Position numbers and translations under genes: made by a program. Below, piece by piece: positions 1-8,368 of a DNA stretch of 64,000 bases. The DNA is from Janthinobacterium sp. BJB426 (lineage in GTDB: Bacteria > Pseudomonadota > Gammaproteobacteria > Burkholderiales > Burkholderiaceae_D): contig NZ_PDZL01000019.1 in the NCBI RefSeq assembly GCF_002735705.1, forward strand, positions 1 to 64,000, written 5' to 3'. How positions within the stretch are numbered: the first letter of the stretch is position 1; each line of letters begins with the position of its first letter. The notes under the pieces are model-generated. The model did no database searches and was not told the DNA's origin. It saw only the letters and a program-made list of their open reading frames with translations.

Positions 1-75
1 TGGCTGCGTTCAGCGCCAGTTGCGCATTGGCCGCCACGGCAGCGGCCAATGCGCAACTGGCGCTGAACGCAGCCA
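1..75. repeat. Fold-back inverted repeat at the window edge
   Basis: Bases 1-34 are the exact reverse complement of bases 42-75, with a 7-base loop. The right arm encodes the normal Ala-rich repeat of the first gene. Read in the same frame, the left arm gives residues foreign to the repeat (Phe, Ser, Cys). This is what a contig-end fold-back artefact looks like; a genuine hairpin inside a repetitive gene is the alternative. Confidence 0.8.
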
Positions 76-1688
76 TCGCCGCCGACGCCAACGTCGCCGC
101 CACGGCAGCAGCGGCAGCGGCCGCCCAGCTGGCGGCGCAAAACGCGCATGACGCCGATGTGGCGGCAGCGGCAGCGGCCGTTGCAGCAGCCATCACCCTG
201 GCAGCCACGCAAGCGGCGCAGGCGGACGACGCGGCAGCCGCACTGGCAGCGGCCAATGCGGCTAACGCCCAGGCAGCGCACGCCGCCGCCGTCGCCGACG
301 ACCAGGCCGCCGCGGATGCCGCCGCCACCGCAGCGCTGGCGCAAGCGGCTGCCACGGCAGCGGCAGCGGCCGACGCCGCCGCCACCGCCAGCGCCGCCGC
401 AGCGGCAGCGTCGCTGCTGGCCGCACAGGCGGCGCAAGCCGACGACACGGCCGCCAACCAGGCAGCGGCCAATGCCGCTGCGGCCACGGCCGCGCACACG
501 GCCGCCATCGCCGCCGACGCCCTGGCCGTCAGCACGGCGGCAACGGCTACCACGGCCCTGGCAGCGGCCACGGCCGCGCAGAACGACGACGACGTGGCCG
601 CGGCAGCCGCCGCCCAGGCAGCGGCCTCGCTGGCGCTCACCCAGGCGGCACAGGTCGACGATGCAGCGGCAGCGGCTGCCACGGTCAACGCCAACAATGC
701 GATAGCAGCGGCAGCGGCAGCCCATGCGGCCGATGCGGCCGCGCCGCTGGCGCAGGCGCAGGCCGCCGCTTCCCTGCTGGCCCTGCAAGCGGCGCAAGCC
801 GATGACGCGGCCGCCGCCAGCGCGGCCGCCGCAGCGGCGCAAGCGCATGCCAATGCGAGTGCCGCGTATGCGGACGACGCGGCGGCAGCCCAGGCCAATG
901 CGGACGCACAGGCGGCCGACGTGGCCCTGGCGCAAGCGAACGCCCTCGCCGCGCAGACCGACGCCAACGCCCTGGCGGTGATATCGAATGCGGATGCCGC
1001 CCACGCCGCCGCCGTGCAAGCCATCGCCGACCAGACCGATGCCGTGGCGCTCACGCAGGCCGCCGATGCGGCAGTGGCAGCGGCGCTGGCAGCGGCGCAG
1101 ACGGCCGCCCTGACGGACGCCAATGCCCTGCACCTGGCAGCCGATGCGGCCGCCGCCGCCGCCCTGCAGGCACAGGCGCAGGCTGACCTGACGGATGCAA
1201 GCTCGCTGACGGTGGCGGCGAATGCCGATGCCGCCGCAGCGGCGGCAGCCCAGGCGCAAGCCGACCTGACGGACGCGAGCCAACTGTTCGTGCTGAGCCA
1301 GAATGCCCTGCACAACCCGCTGACGGTAGCCGACTTCAGCACCGGCCTGCCGGCCGCCGGCGGCGACGTGATCGACATGTCGGCCATCGCCGACCTGACG
1401 GCCTCGGTGGCCGTGGGCGTCAACGTGGGCACGGACTTCAGCAACAACAACCTGTTCATCTTCGACGGCACGTCCGTGTCGATCGGCGCGGCGGCCAGCG
1501 CCATCGCAGCCGACGACAGCGTCTTGTCGGGCCAGGGCTACATCGTCATCGCCGATGCGCAGAACAACGGCGCCGTGACGGTGTATCACTCGAGTGACCT
1601 GAGCAACGCCAACGCCATCGACACGGCGCTGGTGCTGCTCAGCGGGGTGAACATTACGCAACTGACGGCGGCCAACTTCGTCGTCTGA
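3..1688 (+). CDS. Ala-rich repeat protein, type I secretion cargo (5' partial)
   Basis: The frame is open from base 3 to the stop at 1688, so the true start lies outside the window; the first in-frame start-like codon is TTG at 27. Numbering from 27 gives 553 residues. Residues 1-420 are about half alanine with regularly placed aspartates. Residues 430-553 form a Gly/Asp/Asn-rich beta-type domain (GGDVIDMSAIADL, YIVIADAQNNG, VTVYHSSDLSNA) ending in LTAANFVV, typical of C-terminal secretion-signal regions of type I exported adhesins. Genes for an outer-membrane factor, ABC exporter and adaptor follow directly. I infer a secreted or surface-retained adhesin-like protein. No RTX GGxGxDxxx calcium repeats are visible. 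The exact role is unknown. Confidence 0.75.
   Translation, partial: AAFSASCALAATAAANAQLALNAAIAADANVAATAAAAAAAQLAAQNAHDADVAAAAAAVAAAITLAATQAAQADDAAAALAAANAANAQAAHAAAVADDQAAADAAATAALAQAAATAAAAADAAATASAAAAAASLLAAQAAQADDTAANQAAANAAAATAAHTAAIAADALAVSTAATATTALAAATAAQNDDDVAAAAAAQAAASLALTQAAQVDDAAAAAATVNANNAIAAAAAAHAADAAAPLAQAQAAASLLALQAAQADDAAAASAAAAAAQAHANASAAYADDAAAAQANADAQAADVALAQANALAAQTDANALAVISNADAAHAAAVQAIADQTDAVALTQAADAAVAAALAAAQTAALTDANALHLAADAAAAAALQAQAQADLTDASSLTVAANADAAAAAAAQAQADLTDASQLFVLSQNALHNPLTVADFSTGLPAAGGDVIDMSAIADLTASVAVGVNVGTDFSNNNLFIFDGTSVSIGAAASAIAADDSVLSGQGYIVIADAQNNGAVTVYHSSDLSNANAIDTALVLLSGVNITQLTAANFVV
84..878 (+). repeat. 24-residue (72-bp) Ala/Asp repeat, 12 periods
   Basis: Counting residues from base 27, aspartate falls at 20, 44, 68, 92, 116, 140, 164, 188, 212, 236, 260 and 284, an exact 24-residue spacing. 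Typical unit cores are QADDAAAA, VADDQAAA and QNDDDVAA. The unit is kept at protein level while the DNA has diverged. Confidence 0.85.
960..1274 (+). repeat. 26-residue (78-bp) Ala/Asp repeat, 5 periods
   Basis: After residue 284 the register changes. The T/L-D motif (TDAN, TDAV, TDAN, TDAS, TDAS) recurs at residues 312, 338, 364, 390 and 416, exactly 26 apart, and then passes into the C-terminal domain. Confidence 0.8.
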
Positions 1689-1702
1689 AGCGGGGCACCC
1701 AC

Positions 1703-1760
1703 GCCAGGCGCCGCGCCTGGCACGGCAGCGGGAGCGAAGCGCAACACGGCGCGCTCCCGC
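1703..1760 (+). other. Two tandem hairpins between cargo and transporter genes
   Basis: Hairpin 1 has 8-bp arms at 1703-1710 and 1714-1721. Hairpin 2 has 9-bp arms at 1728-1736 and 1752-1760. Neither is followed by a T-run, so partial attenuation or 3'-end protection of the cargo mRNA is more likely than full termination. Confidence 0.5.
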
Positions 1761-1803
1761 CACAACTTGAAATACGTCAGGCCTGGTGCCGGAAAAATAC
1801 GGG

Positions 1804-3099
1804 ATGAGATTACGCGGTTTCCCAACATTGTCTTCACTGCCACGCATCGCGGCCTTGCTTGCCGCCGTGACCACGGCATCGGTATCGTCTTTCGCCGGCG
1901 CCCAGGGCGCCACCGCCTGGAGCTTCGACCAGGTCTTGCAGCTGGCGCTGCAAAGCCATCCCGCCGTGCAGGGCAGGCGTTCGGCGCAGGCAGCCGCGCG
2001 GGCCGAACTCGATGGCGCGCAATGGCAGCGCTTTCCCAGCCTGTCAGCGGAAGTGCCCACCGGTTCCCAGGAAACGGGCGGTGTGGTGCGCATTGAGCAG
2101 CCGCTGTGGAGCGGCGGGCGCATCGACGCCGGCATCGATGCGGCCGGCAGCCGGGTCGATGCGGCCGGCGCCGCCATCGAGGAAGAACGCCTGACCCTCT
2201 CGCTGCGCGTGATCGCCGCCTACACGGAAGCGCTACGCCAGACGGCGCGCGTGCGCTCGGCGGAAGGGGGACTGGCCGAGCACCAGCGCCTGCTGGACAT
2301 GATCAAGCGCCGCGTGGCGCAGTCGGTCAGCTCGCAAACGGACCAGCGCCTGGCCGAATCACGCGCCTACCAGGCGGCCAACGATGTATCGAATGCGCGC
2401 CAGGCGCTGGAAAACGCGCTGGCGCAGCTGTCGCAACTGGCCGGCAAACCCGTGCGCCTCGTCAGCGCCACGGGCATCGGCGTGGGCGAACCGCTGCCCG
2501 ACGCCAGCCTGGATCGGGTCATGCGCCAGGCCATCGACTACTCCCCTACCCTGCACCGCCTCGATTTCGAGGCGCAGGCAGCCGATTCCGAAATCACCCT
2601 GCAGCGCTCGGCCTACATGCCGAAAGTGGTGCTGCGCATGGAAAAGCCCACCGGCGGCGGCATCAATGCCGACAACCGCACGCGCGCCATGCTCGTGTTG
2701 CAGGCGCAGCCGGGCGCCGGCCTGTCGGCCAAGGCTGGCGTGGATGCCGCCGTGGCCCGGCGCGAAGGCGCGCGCGCCGCGCACGATGTGGCCGAACGCG
2801 AGGTGCGCGAGCGTTTTACGCTGGATTGGAACGAGGCCGAAGCGAGCCGCCAGCGCCTGGGCAACGCGGGCGAAGCCAGCACCACCTCGACGCAGGTATT
2901 CGAGTCGTATGCGCGCCAGTACGTCATCGGCCGCAAGAGCTGGAACGACGTGCTCAACGCCGTGCGCGAAGCGACCCAGGCGCAATTTTCGCTGGAAGAC
3001 ACGCGCGCGCAGGCGATCGCCGCCAGCCTGCGCCTGGCCGCGCAAACGGGCACCCTGGCCGGGCGCACGGCGCCGGCAGGCATGGTGCGCGCCAATTGA
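1804..3099 (+). CDS. TolC-family outer membrane protein of type I secretion system
   Basis: Outer-membrane channel expected to complete the tripartite exporter with the next two genes. The product is 431 aa from ATG 1804; an in-frame GTG at 1786 would add six residues. I prefer ATG 1804 because a purine-rich GGAAA stretch lies about 8 bases upstream and the protein then opens with an Arg-rich signal peptide (MRLRG, hydrophobic IAALLAAV, then FAGAQG). The mature part shows TolC-type repeats: FDQVLQLALQSHPAVQGRRS near the start and long Ala/Gln/Glu-rich helices later. The spacing to the ABC gene is 28 bp, with its ribosome site just after this stop. It is likely LapE-like. I am confident of the family, less of the exact start. 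Confidence 0.88.
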   Translation: MRLRGFPTLSSLPRIAALLAAVTTASVSSFAGAQGATAWSFDQVLQLALQSHPAVQGRRSAQAAARAELDGAQWQRFPSLSAEVPTGSQETGGVVRIEQPLWSGGRIDAGIDAAGSRVDAAGAAIEEERLTLSLRVIAAYTEALRQTARVRSAEGGLAEHQRLLDMIKRRVAQSVSSQTDQRLAESRAYQAANDVSNARQALENALAQLSQLAGKPVRLVSATGIGVGEPLPDASLDRVMRQAIDYSPTLHRLDFEAQAADSEITLQRSAYMPKVVLRMEKPTGGGINADNRTRAMLVLQAQPGAGLSAKAGVDAAVARREGARAAHDVAEREVRERFTLDWNEAEASRQRLGNAGEASTTSTQVFESYARQYVIGRKSWNDVLNAVREATQAQFSLEDTRAQAIAASLRLAAQTGTLAGRTAPAGMVRAN

Positions 3100-3127
3100 C
3101 CGCCACAGGACACGAACAGGAGACAGC

Positions 3128-5260
3128 GTGGATACCTCCATCAAACATGGCTTGCTGACACTCATCGAGCGGGCCGCCCGCCTGACGGGCCAGCATGTGC
3201 CCGCCGCGCGCCTGGCCGACCTGCAGCGCCAGCTCGATGACGCCGACGGCAATGGTGCGCCCGGCGCGGTACTGACCACCATCTGGCAGGCGGCCGGCCT
3301 GGAAGGCACGGCGCGCCTGCTGCACGAGCCGTCGCCGGGCGAGCTGCCGTTCGCCGTCTACAGCGCCAGCACGGGCTGGGGCTTGCTGCAGTCGCGCGGT
3401 GCCGACGGCGCCTGGCGCGGCGAAGGCGTCGATGGGCGCGCCTTGCAACTGGCCTCGCTGGCCGGCCTGGCCTGCGTGGGCCTGCCGCGCCGCAGCGAAA
3501 AAAGCGGCGCCCGCCCCGGCGCCCTGGGCCTGGTGCGCAACGCCCTGTGGCTGAAAAAAAGCGTGTTTGTCGACGCCGTGCTGGCCACCGCGCTGGTAAC
3601 CCTGCTGACCATGGCCACTTCGCTGTTTTCCATGCAGGTGTACGACCGCGTGATTCCGAACCAGAGCTTCAGCACCCTGTGGGTGCTGGTGGTGGGTGTG
3701 GCCCTGTCGATCGGCCTGGAATTCATCCTCAAACAGGTGCGCAGCCGCATCGTCGACCACTCGTGCAATGACGTCGACCATGAATTGTCCGAGTGGTTTT
3801 TCCAGCGCATGCTGGGCATCCGCATGGAGTCGCGCCCCGCGTCCGTCGGCACCCTGGCGGCGCAAGTGAAAGGCTTTGAAATGGTGCGCGGCGTGCTGAC
3901 GTCGACCTCGCTGTTCGTGCTGACAGACGTCCCCTTCGCCCTGATTTTTCTCGCCATGATCACCATCATCGGCGGCTGGCTGGTGGTGGTGCCGCTGGTG
4001 GCCCTGCCGCTGGCCCTCGTGTGCGGACTGATGTTCCAGCGCGCCATCGAAAGCCATACGCGCAAGAACCTCAACGCCAGCAACCGCAAGGCCGGCTTGC
4101 TGGTGGAAGCCGTCGATGGCGTGGAAACGCTCAAGGGCAGCAGCGCCGAATGGATGATGCAGGCGCGCTGGGCCGAACTGGTGGCCGAGAGCAGCCACGC
4201 GGAGCAGAATATCCGCGACTATGCGGCCCTGTCGCAAAACATCACGGCCGCCTTCCAGCAGCTGACCAATGTGGCGCTGATCTCCATGGGCGCGTGGTTC
4301 GTGGCCGAAAACCAGATGACCATGGGCGCCCTGATGGCCTGCACCATCATCAGCAACCGCGCCCTGATGCCCATCGTGCAGCTGCCCGCCGTGATGGTGC
4401 AGTGGGCGCATGCGCGTGCCTCGATCGACGGCCTGGAACAGGTCATCAGCCTGCCCAACGAGGCCGATAACGCGCAGTTCGCGCTGACGCCGCGCAGCCT
4501 CGATACGGGCTTGCGCTTCGAACGCATCCGCTTTACGTATGGCGGCGCGCAAAAGGTGGCGCTGGAAGTGGAAAATCTCGCCATCCGTCCCGGCGAGCGC
4601 GTCGGCCTGGTGGGCGCCATCGGTTCGGGCAAGAGCACCCTGCTGAAGCTGGCCTCGGGCCTGTACCAGCCGGCCGAAGGCAAAGCCTACCTGGGCGACG
4701 TCGACATGGCCCTGCTGGCGCCGGCCGTGGTGCGCGAAATGGTCGGCTACCTGCCGCAGGAAACGCGGCTGTTCAGCGGCACCCTGCGCGACAACCTGTT
4801 ATTGGGGCTGGCCGACCCGGGCGAGGAAGCGATCCTGGCTGCCGCCAAACGCACGGGATTGATCGAGCTGATACTGGGCCAGCCACGGGGACTGGCGCTG
4901 GGCATCACCGAAGGCGGGCGCGGCGTCTCGGGCGGCCAGCGCCAGCTGATCGCCGTCACGCGTTTGCTGCTGGCCAAGCCGCGCATCTGGCTGCTCGATG
5001 AACCGACGGGCGCCATGGATGCGAAAACGGAAGCGCGCATCGTCGGACTGTTGGGCGAACTGGCGGCCGAAGGCGTGACCATGGTCGCCACCACGCACAA
5101 GAACGCCCTCTTGCCCCTGCTCGACCGCCTGGTGGTGCTGCAGGCGGGACGGGTGCTGCTCGACGGTCCGCGCGATGCCGTGCTGGCCAAGCTGTCGGGC
5201 AAGCCGCAGGCTGTGCCCAGTACAACACCTGCGCCGGTGGCGCAAGGAGCCGTCGCATGA
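3128..5260 (+). CDS. Type I secretion permease/ATPase (LapB/RtxB-like)
   Basis: Inner-membrane ABC exporter that would energise secretion of the upstream Ala-rich protein. GTG 3128 is chosen because AGGAG lies five bases upstream (3118-3122) and longer in-frame extensions run into the tolC-like gene. The 710-aa product has an N-terminal C39-peptidase-like region without an obvious catalytic Cys (about 1-130), a transmembrane domain (about 150-430) and a nucleotide-binding domain. Visible motifs are Walker A GAIGSGKST (about 496-504), signature VSGGQRQ (about 600), Walker B IWLLDEP (about 620) and the TTHK switch. The stop overlaps the start of the next gene by ATGA, so translation is probably coupled. 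Confidence 0.93.
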   Translation: MDTSIKHGLLTLIERAARLTGQHVPAARLADLQRQLDDADGNGAPGAVLTTIWQAAGLEGTARLLHEPSPGELPFAVYSASTGWGLLQSRGADGAWRGEGVDGRALQLASLAGLACVGLPRRSEKSGARPGALGLVRNALWLKKSVFVDAVLATALVTLLTMATSLFSMQVYDRVIPNQSFSTLWVLVVGVALSIGLEFILKQVRSRIVDHSCNDVDHELSEWFFQRMLGIRMESRPASVGTLAAQVKGFEMVRGVLTSTSLFVLTDVPFALIFLAMITIIGGWLVVVPLVALPLALVCGLMFQRAIESHTRKNLNASNRKAGLLVEAVDGVETLKGSSAEWMMQARWAELVAESSHAEQNIRDYAALSQNITAAFQQLTNVALISMGAWFVAENQMTMGALMACTIISNRALMPIVQLPAVMVQWAHARASIDGLEQVISLPNEADNAQFALTPRSLDTGLRFERIRFTYGGAQKVALEVENLAIRPGERVGLVGAIGSGKSTLLKLASGLYQPAEGKAYLGDVDMALLAPAVVREMVGYLPQETRLFSGTLRDNLLLGLADPGEEAILAAAKRTGLIELILGQPRGLALGITEGGRGVSGGQRQLIAVTRLLLAKPRIWLLDEPTGAMDAKTEARIVGLLGELAAEGVTMVATTHKNALLPLLDRLVVLQAGRVLLDGPRDAVLAKLSGKPQAVPSTTPAPVAQGAVA

Positions 5261-6426
5261 AACTGGCCAGGGTCGAAGCGAAAGAGGAAGCAAAACGGGG
5301 CCGGGTGCTGATCTGGAGCTGCACGGCGGCGCTGGCGGGTGTCATCGCCTGGGCTTCATGGGCGGAGCTGGACCAGGTCACGCGCGCCAACGGCCAGGTG
5401 ATCGCCAGCTCGCGCAACCAGATCATCCAGGTGGCCGATGGCGGCGTGCTGGCCGAGCTGCGTGTGCATGAAGGCAGCGTGGTGAAAAAGGGCGAATTGC
5501 TGGCGCGCTTCGACCGCACGCGGGCCGAGACGAGCTACCTAGAAAGCACGGCCAAGGCAGCCGGTCTGAAGGCGGCCGTGGCGCGCCTGCAGGCGGAAGT
5601 GTTTGGCGGCGCGCCCAAGTTCCCGCCCGAACTGCAGGCGTTCCCGGAATTTCGCGCCAACCAGCTGGCCCTGTTCAGCAAGCGCCAGGGCGCCGTGCAG
5701 GCGGAAGTCAGTTCGCTGGACAGCGCCATGAAGCTGATCAAAGAAGAGCTGGAAATGAATCTGCCGCTGCTGGAAACGGGGGACGTCAGCCGCGCCGAGG
5801 TGCTGAAACTGCGGCGGCAAGTGGTCGACATCCAGGCGCAGATCACCAACCGGCGCAACAAGTACCTGCAGGACAGCCAGACGGACCTGGTAAAAGCCCA
5901 GGAAGACCTGGCCGGCGTGCTGCAGACGGTGACGCAGCGCAAGGAGCAGCTGGGTTCGACGGATATCTACGCGCCCACGGACGGCATCGTGCGCAACGTG
6001 CGCCTCACCACCCTGGGCGGCGTGGCCAAGCCGGGCGAAGAAATCCTGCAGATCGTGCCGACGGACGATGACCTGATCATCGAGGCGAAAGTCAAACCGG
6101 CCGACATCGCCTTCATCAAGCCGGGCCTGCCCACGGCAGTGAAACTGGACGCCTACGACTACGGCATCTACGGGCGCCTGCGCGGCACCGTCAGCTACAT
6201 CAGCGCGGACACCTTAAGTGAAGACAACAAGGGCAACGAACAGCCATACTATCGCGTGCAGATCAAGACCAGCGGGCGTAATCTGATGGGCAAGAATGGC
6301 GAACCGATCCTGATCCAGCCCGGCATGACGGCCACCGTGGAAATCAATACGGGACGCAAGACGGTCTTGCGCTACCTGACGAAACCGATCACCAAGACGT
6401 TCTCGGAATCGATGGGGGAGCGCTGA
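5257..6426 (+). CDS. HlyD-family type I secretion membrane-fusion protein
   Basis: Periplasmic adaptor linking the ABC exporter to the TolC-like channel; 389 aa. There is one N-terminal membrane helix (about residues 17-36), then a biotinyl-lipoyl half (VIASSRNQIIQVADGGVL), a long coiled coil (about 90-240), a second lipoyl half (IYAPTDGIVRNV) and a beta-barrel. The C-terminus (LRYLTKPITKTFSESMGER) is typical of HlyD/LapC proteins. It starts inside the stop of the ABC gene. The operon ends here, 12 bp before the convergent udk gene. Confidence 0.93.
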   Translation: MKLARVEAKEEAKRGRVLIWSCTAALAGVIAWASWAELDQVTRANGQVIASSRNQIIQVADGGVLAELRVHEGSVVKKGELLARFDRTRAETSYLESTAKAAGLKAAVARLQAEVFGGAPKFPPELQAFPEFRANQLALFSKRQGAVQAEVSSLDSAMKLIKEELEMNLPLLETGDVSRAEVLKLRRQVVDIQAQITNRRNKYLQDSQTDLVKAQEDLAGVLQTVTQRKEQLGSTDIYAPTDGIVRNVRLTTLGGVAKPGEEILQIVPTDDDLIIEAKVKPADIAFIKPGLPTAVKLDAYDYGIYGRLRGTVSYISADTLSEDNKGNEQPYYRVQIKTSGRNLMGKNGEPILIQPGMTATVEINTGRKTVLRYLTKPITKTFSESMGER

Positions 6427-6438
6427 CGCAGCGTGCTT

Positions 6439-7083
6439 TTAGCCGGCAGGCTTCAGGCGGCCAATGACGCTCGCCACCTTGGCCGTAATCATGTCGACCG
6501 CGGGGCCATTCGCGCCATGCGGCAAAATGACGTCAGCATTGCGCTTGGTCGGTTCGATGAATTGCTTGTGCATCGGGCGTACGGTTTCCAGATACTGCTC
6601 GATGACGCTTTCCACCGAGCGGCCGCGTTCCGTGATGTCGCGTTGCATGCGGCGGATGAAGCGCACGTCGGAGGCCGTGTCGACAAAGATCTTCAGCGAC
6701 ATCATGTCGCGCAAGTTTTCGTCATACAGGGCAAACAGGCCTTCGATGACGATCACCGGCGCCGGCTTGACGGGAATGGTCCTGCTGGAGCGATTGTGCA
6801 GCGTGAAGTCGTACTCGGGCATCTCGATCGCTTCGCCATTGCGCAAGGCCTGGATGTGCTGTACCAGCAATGGCCACTCGAACGCCTGCGGATGGTCGTA
6901 ATTCTGCTGGCGCCGGACTTCAGGAGAGAGATGGGTTTGGTCGCAGTAGTAGTCGTCCTGCATCACGACCGAGACCATGTCGGCGCCAAAGGACGCCAGC
7001 ACTTGTTGGGATACGGTGGACTTGCCACTGCCGCTTCCGCCAGCGACACCAATAACAAACGGTTGGAAGGAAATAGTATTCAT
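6439..7083 (-). CDS. udk: Uridine kinase
   Basis: Phosphorylates uridine and cytidine to the monophosphates in pyrimidine salvage. The product is 214 aa, the usual length for Udk. The P-loop GVAGGSGSGKST is near the N-terminus, followed by DDYYCDQ and the NYDHPQAF nucleoside-binding segment. ATG 7083 is chosen because it gives MNTISFQPFVIGVAGG; an in-frame ATG at 7104 would add seven residues, and neither has a strong ribosome site. It is last in the minus-strand run cysE-yceH-DUF2199-udk. Confidence 0.93.
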   Translation of the reverse strand: MNTISFQPFVIGVAGGSGSGKSTVSQQVLASFGADMVSVVMQDDYYCDQTHLSPEVRRQQNYDHPQAFEWPLLVQHIQALRNGEAIEMPEYDFTLHNRSSRTIPVKPAPVIVIEGLFALYDENLRDMMSLKIFVDTASDVRFIRRMQRDITERGRSVESVIEQYLETVRPMHKQFIEPTKRNADVILPHGANGPAVDMITAKVASVIGRLKPAG

Positions 7084-7142
7084 GCCGAATGATACCGGAA
7101 ACATGAGCGGACTGACAGGGAGCTGCTGCAAAGCCGGGCCTG

Positions 7143-7646
7143 TCACGCGCCATGCATCAGTCGCGCATACAGCTCGGCCACCCGCTCCGCCGTGATGCCG
7201 TCGCGCTGCTCCACCGCCAGCGGATGGTCGGTCGGTTCCAGCTCGATTGCCGGGCGTATGCCGTCGTCGCGCAGGTGCACGCGGGTTTTCAGGTTCAGGG
7301 TAGCCGGATACTCGGACAGTTGCGTGCTGAGCCAACCGAAGAAGGGGCCGATGTGCGAACGCCTGGCTTCATTGAAGCACGCGTCCCACGCATCGAAGCT
7401 TTCGCCGCTCAGCGACACCCACACGCCCCAGCTGAATGGTTCATCGGAGCCATGCACGGGGATATCGATGGTGGCGCGCACGAAGCAGTGTTCATCGTCG
7501 ACGATGCAAGCGTCGCTGTCGAGCTGACAGCGCGCTTCGCGCTCGGCGGGCGCCATCTGCTCATACATCCAGGGCGCGTCGGCGCCGAAGCTGGGCATCC
7601 CCGTGTGGGTCTCGCCGCAGGAGCGGCACAGGAAGGAAAACGTCAC
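7143..7646 (-). CDS. DUF2199-type protein, function unknown
   Basis: A 167-aa protein from GTG 7646. It opens with a putative zinc-knuckle-like motif (FLCRSCGETHTGMPSFG) and continues with a Trp-rich acidic body (FSWGVWVSLSGESFDAWD, GPFFGWLSTQLSEYP, TRVHLRDDGIRPAIELEP) characteristic of DUF2199. No catalytic motif is recognisable. It sits 13 bp after yceH and 59 bp before udk on the same strand. Longer in-frame starts would overlap yceH and lose the Cys pair as the N-terminus. Confidence 0.8.
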   Translation of the reverse strand: MTFSFLCRSCGETHTGMPSFGADAPWMYEQMAPAEREARCQLDSDACIVDDEHCFVRATIDIPVHGSDEPFSWGVWVSLSGESFDAWDACFNEARRSHIGPFFGWLSTQLSEYPATLNLKTRVHLRDDGIRPAIELEPTDHPLAVEQRDGITAERVAELYARLMHGA

Positions 7647-7659
7647 GCGTGAAGCAGCC

Positions 7660-8358
7660 TTATTCGAACTGCTTGCGGAACGCCTCGAACTGCGCCGCCA
7701 GGCCATCGAAGTCGCTGCGCAATTGCAGCACTTCCTGTTCCAGCTGCGCCACCCTGCTGCCCTGCTGCGGCGCGCTGACAGTCGCCGCAAAACCGGCCGC
7801 CGTCTCGCTCTGCGCCAGCGCTTCCTCGCCGCCCAGCAAGTGGCCGTAGCGCGGCTCCTTGGCGCCAGGAGCCACCATCAGCTTGGCCACCAGCGGCGGG
7901 TATTTATCGATCAGGAACTGCAGACCGGATTCCACTTCCGCCACGGACTTGAATTCATGCACCCTGCCGCTGCGGCTGCGGATCTCGCCCGCCGTCTGCA
8001 AGCCGCGCAGCATCAATATCGTCAGGATGGCCAGCTTGTCCTGTTCCAGCGACCACTTGATGCGCATGCGGTGTTCGTACTTGGCGACGCGCGCGCCCGC
8101 CTGCGTGATGCCATTGACGAATTTGCGCTGCATCAGCCGCTGCAACACGTCGTAGACGGTTTCCTCGGAGAGGGCCATGACGGGGTCGCGGCTGGACAGC
8201 TGGTTGCAGCCGTTGGTCAGGGCGTTCAGCGACAGCGGATAGCTGTCCGGCGTCAGCGCTTCCTTTTCGGCCAGCACGGCCAGCACGCGGATCTCGAAGG
8301 GGTCGAGCAGATTGGGATTATCGCTACTCTTTTCTGCTGCATTTGCGTCTGTAGTCAT
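7660..8358 (-). CDS. yceH: YceH-family protein (DUF480)
   Basis: A 232-aa protein with the DUF480 pattern: LDPFEIRVLAVLAEKE, YPLSLNALTNGCNQLSSRDP, then a second winged-helix-like half (LTILMLRGLQTAGEIRSRSG) and a C-terminal coiled coil (QLEQEVLQLRSDFDGL). The molecular role of the family is not established. ATG 8358 is chosen over the ATG six codons upstream because AAGGA lies about 8 bases before it. The spacing from the cysE stop is 10 bp, so co-transcription is likely. Confidence 0.9.
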   Translation of the reverse strand: MTTDANAAEKSSDNPNLLDPFEIRVLAVLAEKEALTPDSYPLSLNALTNGCNQLSSRDPVMALSEETVYDVLQRLMQRKFVNGITQAGARVAKYEHRMRIKWSLEQDKLAILTILMLRGLQTAGEIRSRSGRVHEFKSVAEVESGLQFLIDKYPPLVAKLMVAPGAKEPRYGHLLGGEEALAQSETAAGFAATVSAPQQGSRVAQLEQEVLQLRSDFDGLAAQFEAFRKQFE

Positions 8359-8368
8359 GCCTGTATCC

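Noticed and set aside
84-1274. Regular 72- and 78-bp periodicity that could suggest a CRISPR array
   Set aside because: The period is continuous coding sequence with a conserved amino-acid pattern, there are no identical repeats with unique spacers, and no cas genes are present.
1420-1688. RTX calcium-binding nonapeptides in the secreted protein
   Set aside because: No GGxGxDxxx repeats are present; only scattered Gly/Asp/Asn residues in the C-terminal domain.
2384-3127. Upstream extension of the ABC exporter frame to 2384
   Set aside because: It overlaps the tolC-like gene in another frame and has no homology; GTG 3128 has a good ribosome site.
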